A DNA stretch of 64,000 nt from VRUE01 sp963774555 (lineage in GTDB: Bacteria; Actinomycetota; Thermoleophilia; Solirubrobacterales; 70-9). The position numbers and the translations under genes were made by a program. Under the pieces are notes generated by a model that saw nothing but the letters and a program-made list of their open reading frames with translations, was not told the origin of the DNA and made no database searches. The stretch is from the NCBI GenBank assembly GCA_963774555.1, contig CAVZFL010000001.1, positions 930,001 through 994,000 on the forward strand, given 5' to 3'. Positions 24,667-33,571 of the stretch are shown here, piece by piece. Every line of letters begins with the position of its first letter. Position 1 is the first letter of the stretch.

Positions 24667-25430
24667 GTGCTGCGCAGATCCGCTTCGCCACGCTCTGGCG
24701 CCGCGAGGTCAACCGCTTCATGAAGATCAAGAAGCAGACGCTGGGCGCGCCGCTGCTGGAAACCTTCCTCTACATCACCGTCTTCGGCGCGGCGCTCGGC
24801 TCGCGGATCAAGGAGCTGCACGGGATCGAATACATCATCTTCGTCATCCCCGGCCTGATCATGATGTCGTTCGCGATCAACTCCTTCACCAACAACTCGT
24901 CCTCGATCCTGCAGCAGAAGTTCCAGGGGGCGATCCAGGACCAGCTCTCATCGCCCGCCTCCCCCTTGGAGCTGCTGCTCGCCTTTTCGCTCGGCGGCTT
25001 CATGCGCGGCCTGATCGTCGCCGGGCTGACCTTTATCGCCGCCTTGATCCTCGCTGGCCTTCCGGTCGACCACATCCTCGTGCTGATCCCGTCGCTGTTC
25101 CTGGTCGGCTTCTTCTTCTCCCAGCTGGGGGTGCTTACCGGGGTGCGGGCGGAGCAGTTCGACGACGTCGCCTTCGTCCAGACCTTCGTCCTCACCCCGC
25201 TGATCTTCCTCGGCGGCGTCTTCTACTCGGCGAGCCTGCTGCCGCAGCCGTTCCAGACCCTGACCCACTTCAACCCGATCTACTACATGATCAACCTCGT
25301 CCGCTACGGCTTCGTCGGCTTCACCGAAGTCAGCATCCCGCTCTCGCTGCTGGCCCTCTTCGCCGCGACCGCGGCGCTCTTCGCCGTCAACCTGCGCCTC
25401 TTCTCGCAGGGCTACAAGCTGCGCGCCTGA
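24663..25430 (+). CDS. ABC-2 type exporter permease
   Basis: 255 residues from GTG 24663, overlapping the ATPase stop. Six helices as expected, with the ABC-2 signature region LTPLIFLGGVFYSASLLPQPFQTL followed by HFNPIYYMINLVRYGF. An N-terminal amphipathic segment (RREVNRFMKIKKQTL) precedes helix 1, as in NodJ/DrrB-type permeases. It works as a dimer with the ATPase to export an unidentified compound. Confidence 0.9.
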   Translation: MSAAQIRFATLWRREVNRFMKIKKQTLGAPLLETFLYITVFGAALGSRIKELHGIEYIIFVIPGLIMMSFAINSFTNNSSSILQQKFQGAIQDQLSSPASPLELLLAFSLGGFMRGLIVAGLTFIAALILAGLPVDHILVLIPSLFLVGFFFSQLGVLTGVRAEQFDDVAFVQTFVLTPLIFLGGVFYSASLLPQPFQTLTHFNPIYYMINLVRYGFVGFTEVSIPLSLLALFAATAALFAVNLRLFSQGYKLRA

Positions 25431-25450
25431 GCGGCGGCGCCGACTGAACC

Positions 25451-25795
25451 TCAGGCCTCGGCAAGCGGCAGGCGCTCGGCCAGGCCGGTGAGGTCGAGCA
25501 CGCGAGCGACAGCCGGGGAGTCGCTGGGGATGAAGCGGATGCGGAACTCGTCGCCGTTGTGGCCGAGGGCCGCGACCAGGAGCGCGATCCCGGTCGAGTC
25601 GATGAACTCAAGCTCGCGCATGTCGACGACGACCTCGGTGTCGTCGGCCTCCAGCGAAGCTTTCAGCTCGGCCTCCGCGGTGGCGGCGTTGGCAAGGTCG
25701 AGTTCGCCGCAGAGGGCGATCGTGTGGGTGCCCTGCTGCTTCTCGGTGCGGACGACGAGGGTGCCGTCGGCGATGTCTCGTTGCTCACTGGACAA
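25451..25795 (-). CDS. STAS-domain anti-anti-sigma factor (SpoIIAA/RsbV-like)
   Basis: 114 residues from TTG 25795, chosen because a strong SD (GGAGGAGG) lies 5-12 bases upstream; earlier codons are unlikely. STAS fold with ALCGELDLANAATAEAEL, VVVDMRELEFIDSTGIALLVAA (phosphorylatable Ser after Asp), and a C-terminal helix. In partner-switching modules it frees a sigma factor by binding an anti-sigma kinase, which must be encoded elsewhere as no kinase is adjacent. Confidence 0.88.
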   Translation of the reverse strand: MSSEQRDIADGTLVVRTEKQQGTHTIALCGELDLANAATAEAELKASLEADDTEVVVDMRELEFIDSTGIALLVAALGHNGDEFRIRFIPSDSPAVARVLDLTGLAERLPLAEA

Positions 25796-25911
25796 GTGAC
25801 CTCCTCCCGGCAAAGTCCGACCACTGAAGCCTACCGCCAGCGGCGATTGGCAGGTGCATCTCCAGGGTAACGGCAAGAGACCGTCAAGCGAGTAGAGGAG
25901 CTGAAGCCGCG

Positions 25912-26424
25912 ATGGAGACCAGCGTCAGTCCCAGCAAGGGCATCTTCGACGGTGCCAACTCGGAGGCCCGCCAGCATGTGGTCGAGCTGCTGACCAAGGC
26001 CTACTGGATGGAGATCGAGACGGTGATGAGCTACCTCGCCGCCTCGGTCAACCTGGACGGCGTGCGGGCGCAGGAGATCAAGGAGTCGCTGGCGCAGGAC
26101 GTCGAGGAGGAGCTCGGTCACGCCAAGCTGTTCGCCGCGCGGATCAAGGAGCTCTACGGCGTCGTGCCGGGCTCGGAAGGGTTCGTCGCCGAGCAGAGCT
26201 TCCTGCAGCCGTCGGAGGAGCAGACCGACGTCGTCCACGTGATCCGCGGCGTGATCAAGGCCGAGACGGGGGCGATCGAGCACTACACGCGGATCGTCGA
26301 GGAGACCGACCAGCTCGATCCGGTCACCCAGGACATGGTGATCGCGATTCTGCGTGACGAGCAGGGACACCGCCGCCTCTTCGAGGGCTTCTTGCGCGAG
26401 TACGAGCTCGAGGGGATCGCCTAG
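25912..26424 (+). CDS. Ferritin-like diiron protein
   Basis: 170 residues, four-helix bundle. Candidate iron ligands: E34/E36, E67-x-x-H70 (EELGHAK), E118 (IKAETG) and E150-x-x-H153 (DEQGHRR), the two ExxH pairs of ferritin/bacterioferritin-like proteins. Length and sequence fit bacterioferritin-related DUF892/Dps-like storage or detoxification proteins rather than classical Dps. It probably stores or oxidises iron in the cytoplasm. It converges 2 bases from the carboxylase gene end. Confidence 0.8.
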   Translation: METSVSPSKGIFDGANSEARQHVVELLTKAYWMEIETVMSYLAASVNLDGVRAQEIKESLAQDVEEELGHAKLFAARIKELYGVVPGSEGFVAEQSFLQPSEEQTDVVHVIRGVIKAETGAIEHYTRIVEETDQLDPVTQDMVIAILRDEQGHRRLFEGFLREYELEGIA

Positions 26425-26426
26425 GG

Positions 26427-28014
26427 CTACCAGGCGTCGACGAAGCGGGTGGTGCCCTCTGGGGCCGGCTTGTTTTGAGAGCTGGCGGCTTGGAGGGTGG
26501 AGGCGATTAGGGGGCGGGTTTCGGTGGGGTCGATTACGTCGTCTATCTCGAAGAGGGCGGCGGCGTTGAGGGCTTTGGCGTTGTCTTCGGCGGCGGCGGT
26601 TAGGTCGCGGATGCGCCGGGTGCGCTCGGCCTCGTCTTCGATTGCGTCCAGCTCTTTGCGCAGGGCTAGTTTGACTGCGCCCTCCAGGCCCATTGGGCCG
26701 AGGTGGGCGGAGGGCCAGGCGACTGTTAGGAGCGGCTCGTGCAGGCTGCCTCCGGTCATCGCCTGGGCGCCGAGGCCGTAGCCGCGGCGCAGGATCACGG
26801 CGATCAGGGGGACGCGGAGGGCGGCGCCGGCGAGGAGGAGGCGCGAGGTGTGGCGGACCAGCCCGGTCGCCTCGGCCTCGGGGCCGACCATCATCCCGGG
26901 GGTGTCGACGAGGCTGAGCACGGGCAGGCCGAAGGCGTCGCAGAGCTGCAGGAAGCGGGCCGCCTTGTCGGCCGCGTCGCTGGTGATCGCGCCGGCCATG
27001 TGGCGGGTGTCGTTGGCGATCACTCCGAGCGGCCGCCCCTCGATCCGCAGCAGGGCCGTCGCCATCTCGGGGGCGAAGCGCTCGCGCAGCCAGGTCACCG
27101 AGCCCTCGTCGGCGAGGGTCTCGACGATCGGCTGGACGGAGTAGGCGCGGCGCTGGCGCTCGGGCACGGCGTCGCGCAGCGCTGCCTGGTCTGGTTCGGT
27201 CCCCGGGGGCGTTGCGCCCTGGAAGTAGCCGAGCAGGCGCTTGGTCGCCGCCGTGGCCTCGACCTCGTCGGCGACGACGAGGTCGATGACGCCGTTGGTC
27301 GCTTGCATCTCGACCGGGCCGACCGCGTCGGGATCGACCCTGCCCAGGCCGCCGCCCTCGATCATCGCCGGGCCGCCCATGCCAAGCGAGACGTTCTCGG
27401 TCGCCACGATCAGGTCCGAGCAGCCGGCGATCACGGCGTTGCCGGCGAAGCAGCGGCCGGCGACGACGGCGATCCGCGGCACCAGCCCGGAGAGCCGCGC
27501 CCAGAGGGCGAAGGCGCGGGTGTCGAGCGCGGAGACGACCGGGTAGTCGGTGTCGCCGGGGCGACCGCCGCCGCCCTCGGCGAAGAAGACGGTCGGCAGG
27601 CGCATGCGCTCGATCAGCTCGAAGAGGCGGTCCTTCTTGCGGTGGCCGAGGGCGCCCTGGGTGCCGGCGAGCACGGTGTAGTCGTAGGAGAGCACGGCGC
27701 AGGCGCTGCCGCTCGCCGAAGAGCTCGCCGTTGATGCGGGCGGTGCCGCCGATCAGGCCGTCGGCGGGGGTGCGGGCGATCAGGTCCTCGACCTCGCGCC
27801 GCCCGCGTTGTGCGGCGATCGCGAAGCGGCCGTACTCGACGAAGGAGCCGGGGTCGACCAGGTCGTCGAGGTTCTCGCGCGCGGTGCGCCCGCCGGCGGC
27901 GTGGCGGCGGCAGACCGCGTCCTCGCGGGCGGCGTCTTCGGTCAACGCACGCCGCCGCAGCAGCTCGGCGAGGTCCTCGCGCTCCTCTCCTCCCTTGCTC
28001 GTCCCGTCGGGCAC
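26427..28014 (-). CDS. Acyl-CoA carboxylase, carboxyltransferase (beta) subunit, with a frameshift
   Basis: The C-terminal 422 residues (SYDYTVLAGTQGALGHRK..., GRCFAGNAVIAGCSDLI, SLVDTPGMMVG, ILRRGYGLGAQAM) are a full carboxyltransferase domain of the propionyl/acetyl/methylcrotonyl-CoA carboxylase beta family. The N-terminal part (ENLDDLVDPGSFVEYGRFA, TPADGLIGGTARINGELFG) is in a different frame; removing or adding one base near 27712 joins them as GELFG..SGSACAVLSYD. I take GTG 28014 as start. It transfers carboxyl from biotin to an acyl-CoA. The biotin carboxylase subunit is not adjacent, and the single frameshift may be an assembly error. Confidence 0.78.
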
Positions 28015-28148
28015 CGGCGCATGTTCCCAGACGGCCAACCACGTTCTCCGGTCGAGACCCCCGGCTTGAACACCCGCCCGTAGCCGTATAAGTTCTTTCG
28101 TCCATTCGTCCAGGCGCGCTGTGGAGGGCGGCGCCGAAAGGAGACAAG

Positions 28149-28727
28149 TTGAAGCAGAGACTTTTCCGTGCGATGCCCGCGAGGGCGGCAATCGCAATCG
28201 CCTTGGGGTTGACGGCGTCGATGGTGCTTGCACCGACGCTGGCCAGCGGCGCCGACGCGGTTGACGCCGCTCACACGGTTGTGATCAGCGCCAAAGGCGG
28301 CCTGCACTTCGAAGCGCCGAAGACGATCATCGCCGGCGAAGAACTCGAGGTGCTCAACACGACCAATCCGAAACAGGTCGGCCCGCACACCTTCTCGCTG
28401 GTGACCAAAGGCTCGATCCCGAAGACGCCGAATGCGCGCAAAAACTGCTTCACGCCGAAACACATCTGCATGTCGATCGCCAAGTGGCACGGCGTCAAAG
28501 GCAACGGCCCGGTGAAGTTCAACCCGGCCGAAGCCGGGTTGCCGGGCTGGGACACACTCGGCAGCACGACCAAGAAAGGCGACTCCTGGTTCACCGGCGA
28601 GAAGCCGAGCACCTCCTTCAGCCAGCCGGTCAGCGCCGTGGCCGGGACGACGATCTACTTCATGTGCGCGATCCATCCCTGGATGCACGGCTCGATCGAA
28701 GTCGTGGCTCCGACCCCCGGGGTCTAG
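28149..28727 (+). CDS. Secreted cupredoxin-like copper protein
   Basis: 192 residues from TTG 28149 with SD AAGGAGA. Signal peptide to about residue 34 (GLTASMVLAPTLASGADA). Cupredoxin features: GPHTFSLV with the first copper His, then FMCAIHPWMHGSIEV near the end, giving Cys-x2-His-x4-Met, the classic type 1 site. The inserted region with CFTPKHICMSIAKWHG may hold a disulfide. It probably carries electrons to or from the multicopper oxidase encoded directly downstream. Glu/Lys use GAA/AAA heavily, as other exported proteins here do. Confidence 0.85.
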   Translation: MKQRLFRAMPARAAIAIALGLTASMVLAPTLASGADAVDAAHTVVISAKGGLHFEAPKTIIAGEELEVLNTTNPKQVGPHTFSLVTKGSIPKTPNARKNCFTPKHICMSIAKWHGVKGNGPVKFNPAEAGLPGWDTLGSTTKKGDSWFTGEKPSTSFSQPVSAVAGTTIYFMCAIHPWMHGSIEVVAPTPGV

Positions 28728-28815
28728 CAGCACGGCTGGAAGCTCCTCAGACGCACCGCGCCTGGGGCGCCGAGCTTTCCTCGGCGCCCTGGGCAGCGGC
28801 GCGCTCGCCTCGGCG

Positions 28816-30321
28816 ATGCCGCTGGGTTTGCGCCCCGCAGCGCTGCTGCCCGTCGGCAGCGCCGCGCGCAGCGCCGCGCACGAGCCCTTTCGGGCCCCGT
28901 TGCCGATCCCGCCGGTCCTCACCAACGACCATCTGACGATTCCGATCCGCGAGGCCGAGGTCCAGGCGCTGCCCGGGCCGAAGACGAGGATGTGGACCTA
29001 CGGCGGCACCTTCCCCGGGCCGACGATCAGGCGCCCGGCGGGTCATCGCACCAGCGTCACCTTCCGCCACGAGCTGCCGGCAAAGGTGGGGGAGCTGACC
29101 GTCCACCTCCACGGCGGCCACAACCGCACCCAGTTCGACGGTCAGCCCGGCGGGTTGACGCCTTCGCACGCCCAGTCCTTCTACTGCAAAATCCCCCACG
29201 GCCTCTCGCCGCGGGAGTCGGGCAACGACGTGCTGATCGAGCCCGGCGGCCAGCGCACCTACGTCTACGACCTGATCGAGGACGGCAGGCCCGAACGGGC
29301 CGCCTTCCAGTGGTACCACGACCACCGCCTCGACCACACGGCGCGCAACGTCTGGCACGGCCTCGCCGGGATGTGGATCGTCGACGACGAGCTCGACGCC
29401 GGCCTGCCGCTGCCGCGCGGCGAGCGCGACCTGGCGCTGATGGTCGGCGACCGCTCCTTCGACCGCCACAACCAGCTCACCGACCCCTTCGCCGACCTGC
29501 GGCCGCCGGCGGACGGCATCGACGGCCGCCAGATCCTCGTCAACGGCGCCTACATGCCGCACCACCGGGTCAGCGCCCAGCGCTACCGCTTGCGCATCCT
29601 CAACGTCTCCCAATTCCGCTCCTACAACCTGCAGCTCTCCAACGGCGCCCCGCTGGTTCAGATCGGTACCGACAGCGGTCTGATGCCGCGGCCGGTGCGG
29701 CGGCGGGAGGCGATGATCGGACCCGGGGAGCGGGTGGAGCTGGTGGTCGACTTCGCAAGTGCGGCGGGGGAGAGCGTGGAGCTGCGCAGTGGGCCACATC
29801 ACGGCAGCCGGAACCCGGTCGGCGCTCGGCCCTACGCAGGCGCGCTGATGCAGTTCCGGGTCGACTTGCGGCGGCTACCGGACAGGACCCGGGTGCCGCG
29901 CAAGTTGCGGCCGCTGCCGGCCTGGACCCGCCACGTCTCGAAGACCCCCGACCGCAAATGGATGCTCTCGATCGGCGGCCTCTTCAAGACAACCTGGGAG
30001 ATCAACGGTCGCACCTTCAACCCCGCCCGCGCCGACGCCCACCCCAAGCTCGACACCACAGAGACCTGGGAGATCTTCAACCACACCAACGTCGCCCACA
30101 TGATGCACATGCACCTGACCGACTGGTACCTGCTCTCCCGCAACGGCAAGTCACCGCCACCCTGGGAAGACTGCCTCAAGGAGACCTTCTTCGTCTACCC
30201 CAACGAACGCATCCTCGTAGCCGGCCACTTCGCCGACCACACCGGCAAGTTCGTCATCCACTGCCACATGCTCGACCACGAGGACCACGGCCTGATGACC
30301 CAGTTCGAGGTGGTGAAGTGA
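28816..30321 (+). CDS. Multicopper oxidase (CotA/bilirubin oxidase-like)
   Basis: 501 residues as read from ATG 28816. All four copper-binding segments are present: HLHGGHN, WYHDHRLDHT, HMMHMHLTDW and HCHMLDHEDHGLM. The three cupredoxin domains have normal spacing. It oxidises phenols, metals or bilirubin-like substrates with reduction of O2 to water. In-frame sequence upstream of this ATG encodes GRRAFLGALGSGALASA, a twin-arginine signal, yet no start codon precedes it in the frame. The true start is probably obscured by an indel near 28740-28760, and the enzyme is probably TAT-exported. Confidence 0.88.
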   Translation: MPLGLRPAALLPVGSAARSAAHEPFRAPLPIPPVLTNDHLTIPIREAEVQALPGPKTRMWTYGGTFPGPTIRRPAGHRTSVTFRHELPAKVGELTVHLHGGHNRTQFDGQPGGLTPSHAQSFYCKIPHGLSPRESGNDVLIEPGGQRTYVYDLIEDGRPERAAFQWYHDHRLDHTARNVWHGLAGMWIVDDELDAGLPLPRGERDLALMVGDRSFDRHNQLTDPFADLRPPADGIDGRQILVNGAYMPHHRVSAQRYRLRILNVSQFRSYNLQLSNGAPLVQIGTDSGLMPRPVRRREAMIGPGERVELVVDFASAAGESVELRSGPHHGSRNPVGARPYAGALMQFRVDLRRLPDRTRVPRKLRPLPAWTRHVSKTPDRKWMLSIGGLFKTTWEINGRTFNPARADAHPKLDTTETWEIFNHTNVAHMMHMHLTDWYLLSRNGKSPPPWEDCLKETFFVYPNERILVAGHFADHTGKFVIHCHMLDHEDHGLMTQFEVVK

Positions 30322-30362
30322 GCGGCCAGATTGCAGGCAGGAGGACCGAGAGGGAGGGAATA

Positions 30363-30416
30363 CCGTTCGCCCACGATCCAGCTCGAGGAATCGAGCGCCA
30401 GATCGTGGGCGAACGG
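30363..30416. terminator. Long hairpin between convergent genes
   Basis: 16-bp perfect outer stem (CCGTTCGCCCACGATC and complement) plus inner stem CTCGA/TCGAG separated by small bulges. It lies between the MCO gene and the oppositely oriented secreted protein gene, acting as a terminator for both. No U-tract. Confidence 0.65.
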
Positions 30417-30445
30417 CGTCGCGGACGCGGGCTTTAGCCTCTCGC

Positions 30446-31111
30446 CTACGGTGCCGTAATGGCCAGTTCAGTGCCTTTCGCGGTTTTGACTTTGTATTCC
30501 ACGCTAACTTCAGCTTTTTCTTCGCAGGGCGCTTTGCCTGATTCCTCGGTTACTTTCTGTTTTGTAAATTCGGCCACAAGCGGTGGTCCGGTGCTCGGGC
30601 TTATGCCCATCATTTCCGTAAAGCCATATACGCATTTTGGCCCGCTGCTCAAGGTTACGCTGTAGGTGAGATTCGCCAGGTGCAGGTGCCAGAACGGCCG
30701 CCACCACGCGTCGCTGAGCAAGCTCCACCACTGGATATCTATCGTCCATGGCGCGTTTGTAGTTACGGTCGCCGTGGGTTTACCCGAGAATGTGGTGGTG
30801 CATTCTTTAGCCGTCACGCTTTTGGCGGCCATTTCATTTTCCACTTTTCCGTTTACTTCGAGTGGACCTTCAACGGTGCTGCTGGCACATTCGATGTTGC
30901 CCGATGCCATGTGTATGACGAAGTTGCTGCTTTTGCCAACCAAGGTGGTACCCGTGGGTACAGCCGAACCTTCGGCGCTGCCTTCCCGGATGGTTACCGT
31001 TTCGGCCCCGGCAGCGTTGGCACTGGCTAGCGCGCCAGCGGTGACCAGCAGCACGATTGAGCCTGCTAAGGCTATTCGGTGTTTCAGATGTCGCAACAAG
31101 TGTGAATGCAT
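30446..31111 (-). CDS. Secreted protein of unknown function, low-GC gene
   Basis: 221 residues with a signal peptide (IALAGSIVLLVTAGALASANA). The mature domain is beta-rich with Cys pairs (NIECASSTV, KECTTTF, PKCVYGF, APCEEK) and a Trp cluster (TIDIQWWSLLSDAWWRPFWH). The coding sequence has far more A/T-ending codons than its neighbours (e.g. long runs of GTT, TTT, ACT on the minus strand), so it stands out sharply in composition, suggesting recent acquisition or unusual expression constraints. No family is recognised. Confidence 0.7.
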   Translation of the reverse strand: MHSHLLRHLKHRIALAGSIVLLVTAGALASANAAGAETVTIREGSAEGSAVPTGTTLVGKSSNFVIHMASGNIECASSTVEGPLEVNGKVENEMAAKSVTAKECTTTFSGKPTATVTTNAPWTIDIQWWSLLSDAWWRPFWHLHLANLTYSVTLSSGPKCVYGFTEMMGISPSTGPPLVAEFTKQKVTEESGKAPCEEKAEVSVEYKVKTAKGTELAITAP

Positions 31112-31236
31112 ATTGCCCTCCTAGGGCACAGGTACCTCGGGGTTGACTGGGGCCTGGCAGCGATGTGCCAAGGCAAGCCGGCGGCGCCTCCCGCGCTACT
31201 GGCCATCTGGCCAGTATGACGTATGATCAAATAAAT

Positions 31237-32487
31237 TCAAGCAATCTGAGCGGACCACAGCGTGGAGAGCGGCCAGGCTTCGAGCCGGTCGCCGAAGGGC
31301 AGGCGCTCCTCGCCGGGGTAGAGGACGACGCCCTTGGTGAAACGAGTCTCGCCGAGTCGATCCCGCAAGGTCGCCAAGTGCTTGAAATCGTCGCCGCGAA
31401 TTGTCGACGACGACTTGACCTCCACTCCGGCTATACGCCCGTCGGCTCCTTCGATGACGAAGTCGACCTCGACGCCCTTTGCGGTACGCATGTGGAGCAG
31501 TGAAGCGCGGGTGGGCGATGCAGAGATCTGCTTGGCGAGCTCCATCCCCACGAAGCACTCGACCACACCGCCGAGCAGCGTCTCGTCGTCGCGGAGTCGC
31601 CCTGCCTCTGCCCGCAGCAGGTTCACGAGGATCGCCGAGTCCGAGAGCAGGAGCTTGGGCGACTTCGAGATCTGCTTGATGCGGTTCGTGTGCCAGGCCG
31701 GTAGTCGGCGGACAAGGAAGACGTGCTCGAGCAGCGTCAGGTAGCGATCGAGGGAGGTGCGTGGGATGCCGACCGAGCTGCTCACCTCGGTTCTGTTCAG
31801 GGGCGCCCGCACCCGTGAGGCGAGCGAGGCGAGGATCGCAGGTACCTGGGCGAGCCGCTCGATATTGGCGAGGTCGTGAAGGTCGCGCTGCACGATCGCA
31901 GTGAGGTAGGCGTCAATCCACTCTTCTCGACGCCCGGCCGAGCGCGCAACGGCCTCCGGAAAGCCGCCGCGGGCAATGCGCTCGATCAGCTCCGGGCGGG
32001 GCACCGCCGGCGCCGCGGGTGGCTGAGCCGCAGGGTCCAGCAGCCAGTCGACAATCTGGCCGGGAACGCTCTCGATCTCGGCTTGCGAGAAGGGCCAGAG
32101 CGTGTGCACCTCCACCCGCCCCGCGAGCGACTCGGAGACTTTGGGCAACAGCATCACCTGCGCCGAGCCGGTGAGGATGAAGCGCCCCGGGCTGCGGTCG
32201 CGGTCGATTGCCGCCTTGATCGGGAGCAACAGCTCCGGCGCCCGCTGGATCTCGTCGATCACGAGCGGCCCCTCGACGCTCTCGACGAACCCGACCGGAT
32301 CCTCGCGTGCGGCGGCGAGGGTGCGCAGGTCATCGAGGCTGAGGTAACGCGCCGGATGCGGCCCCGCCGCTACCTCCTTGACCAGAGTGCTCTTCCCGGC
32401 CTGCCTGGGCCCGACCAGCATCACGGCAGGCGTATCCGCGAGGGCCGTGATGAGCCGAGGCTTTATGGCGCGTTCGATTGGAGGCAT
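31237..32487 (-). CDS. AAA_14 ATPase with DUF4143 (nuclease-like) C-terminus
   Basis: 416 residues. Walker A MLVGPRQAGKSTLV, Walker B GPLVIDEIQRAPELL, sensor FILTGSAQVML. The C-terminal DUF4143 starts near RRLPAWHTNRIKQISKSPKLLL and ends VEVDFVIEGADGRIAGVEVKSSST, whose E/D..EVK pattern is restriction-endonuclease-like. Such proteins are widespread orphan ATPases, sometimes counted with defence or TA functions. Monocistronic; its AT-rich upstream region (32488-32520) holds the promoter. Confidence 0.92.
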   Translation of the reverse strand: MPPIERAIKPRLITALADTPAVMLVGPRQAGKSTLVKEVAAGPHPARYLSLDDLRTLAAAREDPVGFVESVEGPLVIDEIQRAPELLLPIKAAIDRDRSPGRFILTGSAQVMLLPKVSESLAGRVEVHTLWPFSQAEIESVPGQIVDWLLDPAAQPPAAPAVPRPELIERIARGGFPEAVARSAGRREEWIDAYLTAIVQRDLHDLANIERLAQVPAILASLASRVRAPLNRTEVSSSVGIPRTSLDRYLTLLEHVFLVRRLPAWHTNRIKQISKSPKLLLSDSAILVNLLRAEAGRLRDDETLLGGVVECFVGMELAKQISASPTRASLLHMRTAKGVEVDFVIEGADGRIAGVEVKSSSTIRGDDFKHLATLRDRLGETRFTKGVVLYPGEERLPFGDRLEAWPLSTLWSAQIA

Positions 32488-32578
32488 AATTCCACCAGTA
32501 AGTGGGCATTATATACCCAGCTAGTGGTCGATTTATGCAGCCTATGGCTTCGGGCAGGCTAAAAAGAGCGTGGGAGCG

Positions 32579-32788
32579 CTACTTGCTGTATTTGATGATC
32601 GGTCGCAGTCGATCCTCTGCGACCTCGATCAGATCCAGCATCACGCCGCGATCATCGGAGATCTCGATCAGCTTGGAATCGCCGTGATCGCTGACGACGG
32701 TGCCGGCCGTGCCGGCAGCCCACTTCCCGACGCCATCGAGAAGCTCGATGAAGTCATGTTCGCCGATTGCGTGCTTGACGCTGGCCAT
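32579..32788 (-). CDS. DUF4926-like small protein
   Basis: 69 residues from ATG 32788. The pattern EHDFIELLDGV...GTAGTVVSDHGDSKLIEISDDRGV resembles DUF4926 beta-barrel proteins (D..vvL......G..GtVV......y.VEF.d..G), which are small and often near TA or immunity genes. It has no recognised partner here; divergent neighbour 32937-33146 is also of unknown function. Confidence 0.5.
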   Translation of the reverse strand: MASVKHAIGEHDFIELLDGVGKWAAGTAGTVVSDHGDSKLIEISDDRGVMLDLIEVAEDRLRPIIKYSK

Positions 32789-32936
32789 CGTTCCTCCAGC
32801 CTAGGCGGTCCAGGCGTGGTGCCAGACATCGCAGCCAGTTCGGCATTGGGGCGTCTGCCTGCTGTTCTGGGGCGGCGGGTGGCATGATGCCCGCCACTTA
32901 TCGTCAAAGTTTTGGGACCAAAGGGAAAGGGACAGA

Positions 32937-33146
32937 ATGCAAGTAGGGGTTGCGATGGACGAGGTCACGATCACTCTGGGAAACAAGGGTGTGACGTTTT
33001 CAGTGGCCGACAACGGCGGCAAGCACGTCGGTCACATTCGCGTTGGCAAAGCGACGGTCGAATGGCGAAAGGGAAAAATCCAGGCAGGCAACGGTAAGAA
33101 GATGCATCTGACCCGGCTCATTGAGCTCCTGGAAGCCGAGAAGTAG
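32937..33146 (+). CDS. Small basic protein of unknown function
   Basis: 69 residues from ATG 32937, with an SD-like GGGAAAGGG 5 bases upstream (ATG 32955 is the alternative). Sequence VTITLGNKGVTFSVADNGGKHVGHIRVGKATVEWRKGK suggests a small beta-sheet with Lys-rich surface and a C-terminal helix. It resembles small conserved actinobacterial proteins of unknown function. It ends 6 bases from the convergent VOC gene. Confidence 0.6.
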   Translation: MQVGVAMDEVTITLGNKGVTFSVADNGGKHVGHIRVGKATVEWRKGKIQAGNGKKMHLTRLIELLEAEK

Positions 33147-33152
33147 GCTGAG

Positions 33153-33530
33153 CTACTCGCCGATCAGCTCGATGCGGTAGCCGTCGGGGTCGCGGAAGAA
33201 GCAGATGCGGTGGCCTTCGGTGCGGTTGCCGGGGCGGTAGGGAGGCTTTTCGGGCTCGATGCCTTCGGCCGCGAGGCCCTCGATCGTCGCGTCGAGGTCG
33301 TCGACGGCGAGGGCGATGTGGTTGTAGCCGGTGCCGTGCTCGTAGCCGGTGACGCCGTGGTTGTAGGTCAGCTCGAGGACCGGGTCCTCGCCGGGGAGGT
33401 TCATGAAGACGTTGATTGCCTCGTCGCCGATCGGCATCCGGCCCGCGACTTCGAAGCCGAGCTTCTCGTAGAAGGCGACCGAGCGGTCGATCTCGCCGAT
33501 CCGGTAGCACGTGTGCAGGAAGCTCGTCAT
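33153..33530 (-). CDS. VOC-family lactoylglutathione-lyase-like protein
   Basis: 125 residues. Glyoxalase/VOC layout: FLHTCYRIGEIDRSVAFYEKLGF (first metal His), EDPVLELTYNH (Glu), GTGYNHIALAVDDL (His) and DPDGYRIELIGE (Glu). All four metal ligands of glyoxalase I are conserved at the expected places. It probably isomerises the hemithioacetal of methylglyoxal with a thiol (mycothiol in actinobacteria); thiol identity is inferred. Confidence 0.85.
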   Translation of the reverse strand: MTSFLHTCYRIGEIDRSVAFYEKLGFEVAGRMPIGDEAINVFMNLPGEDPVLELTYNHGVTGYEHGTGYNHIALAVDDLDATIEGLAAEGIEPEKPPYRPGNRTEGHRICFFRDPDGYRIELIGE

Positions 33531-33571
33531 CGGGCTCGCAGCCTAGCGCGCTCCCTACAATTTGGAGCCGA

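Noticed and set aside
25831..28233. An 800-codon minus-strand ORF
   Set aside because: It contains the real N-terminus of the carboxylase, then runs antisense or out of frame through the rest, producing Arg/Pro-rich nonsense and overlapping the ferritin-like gene.
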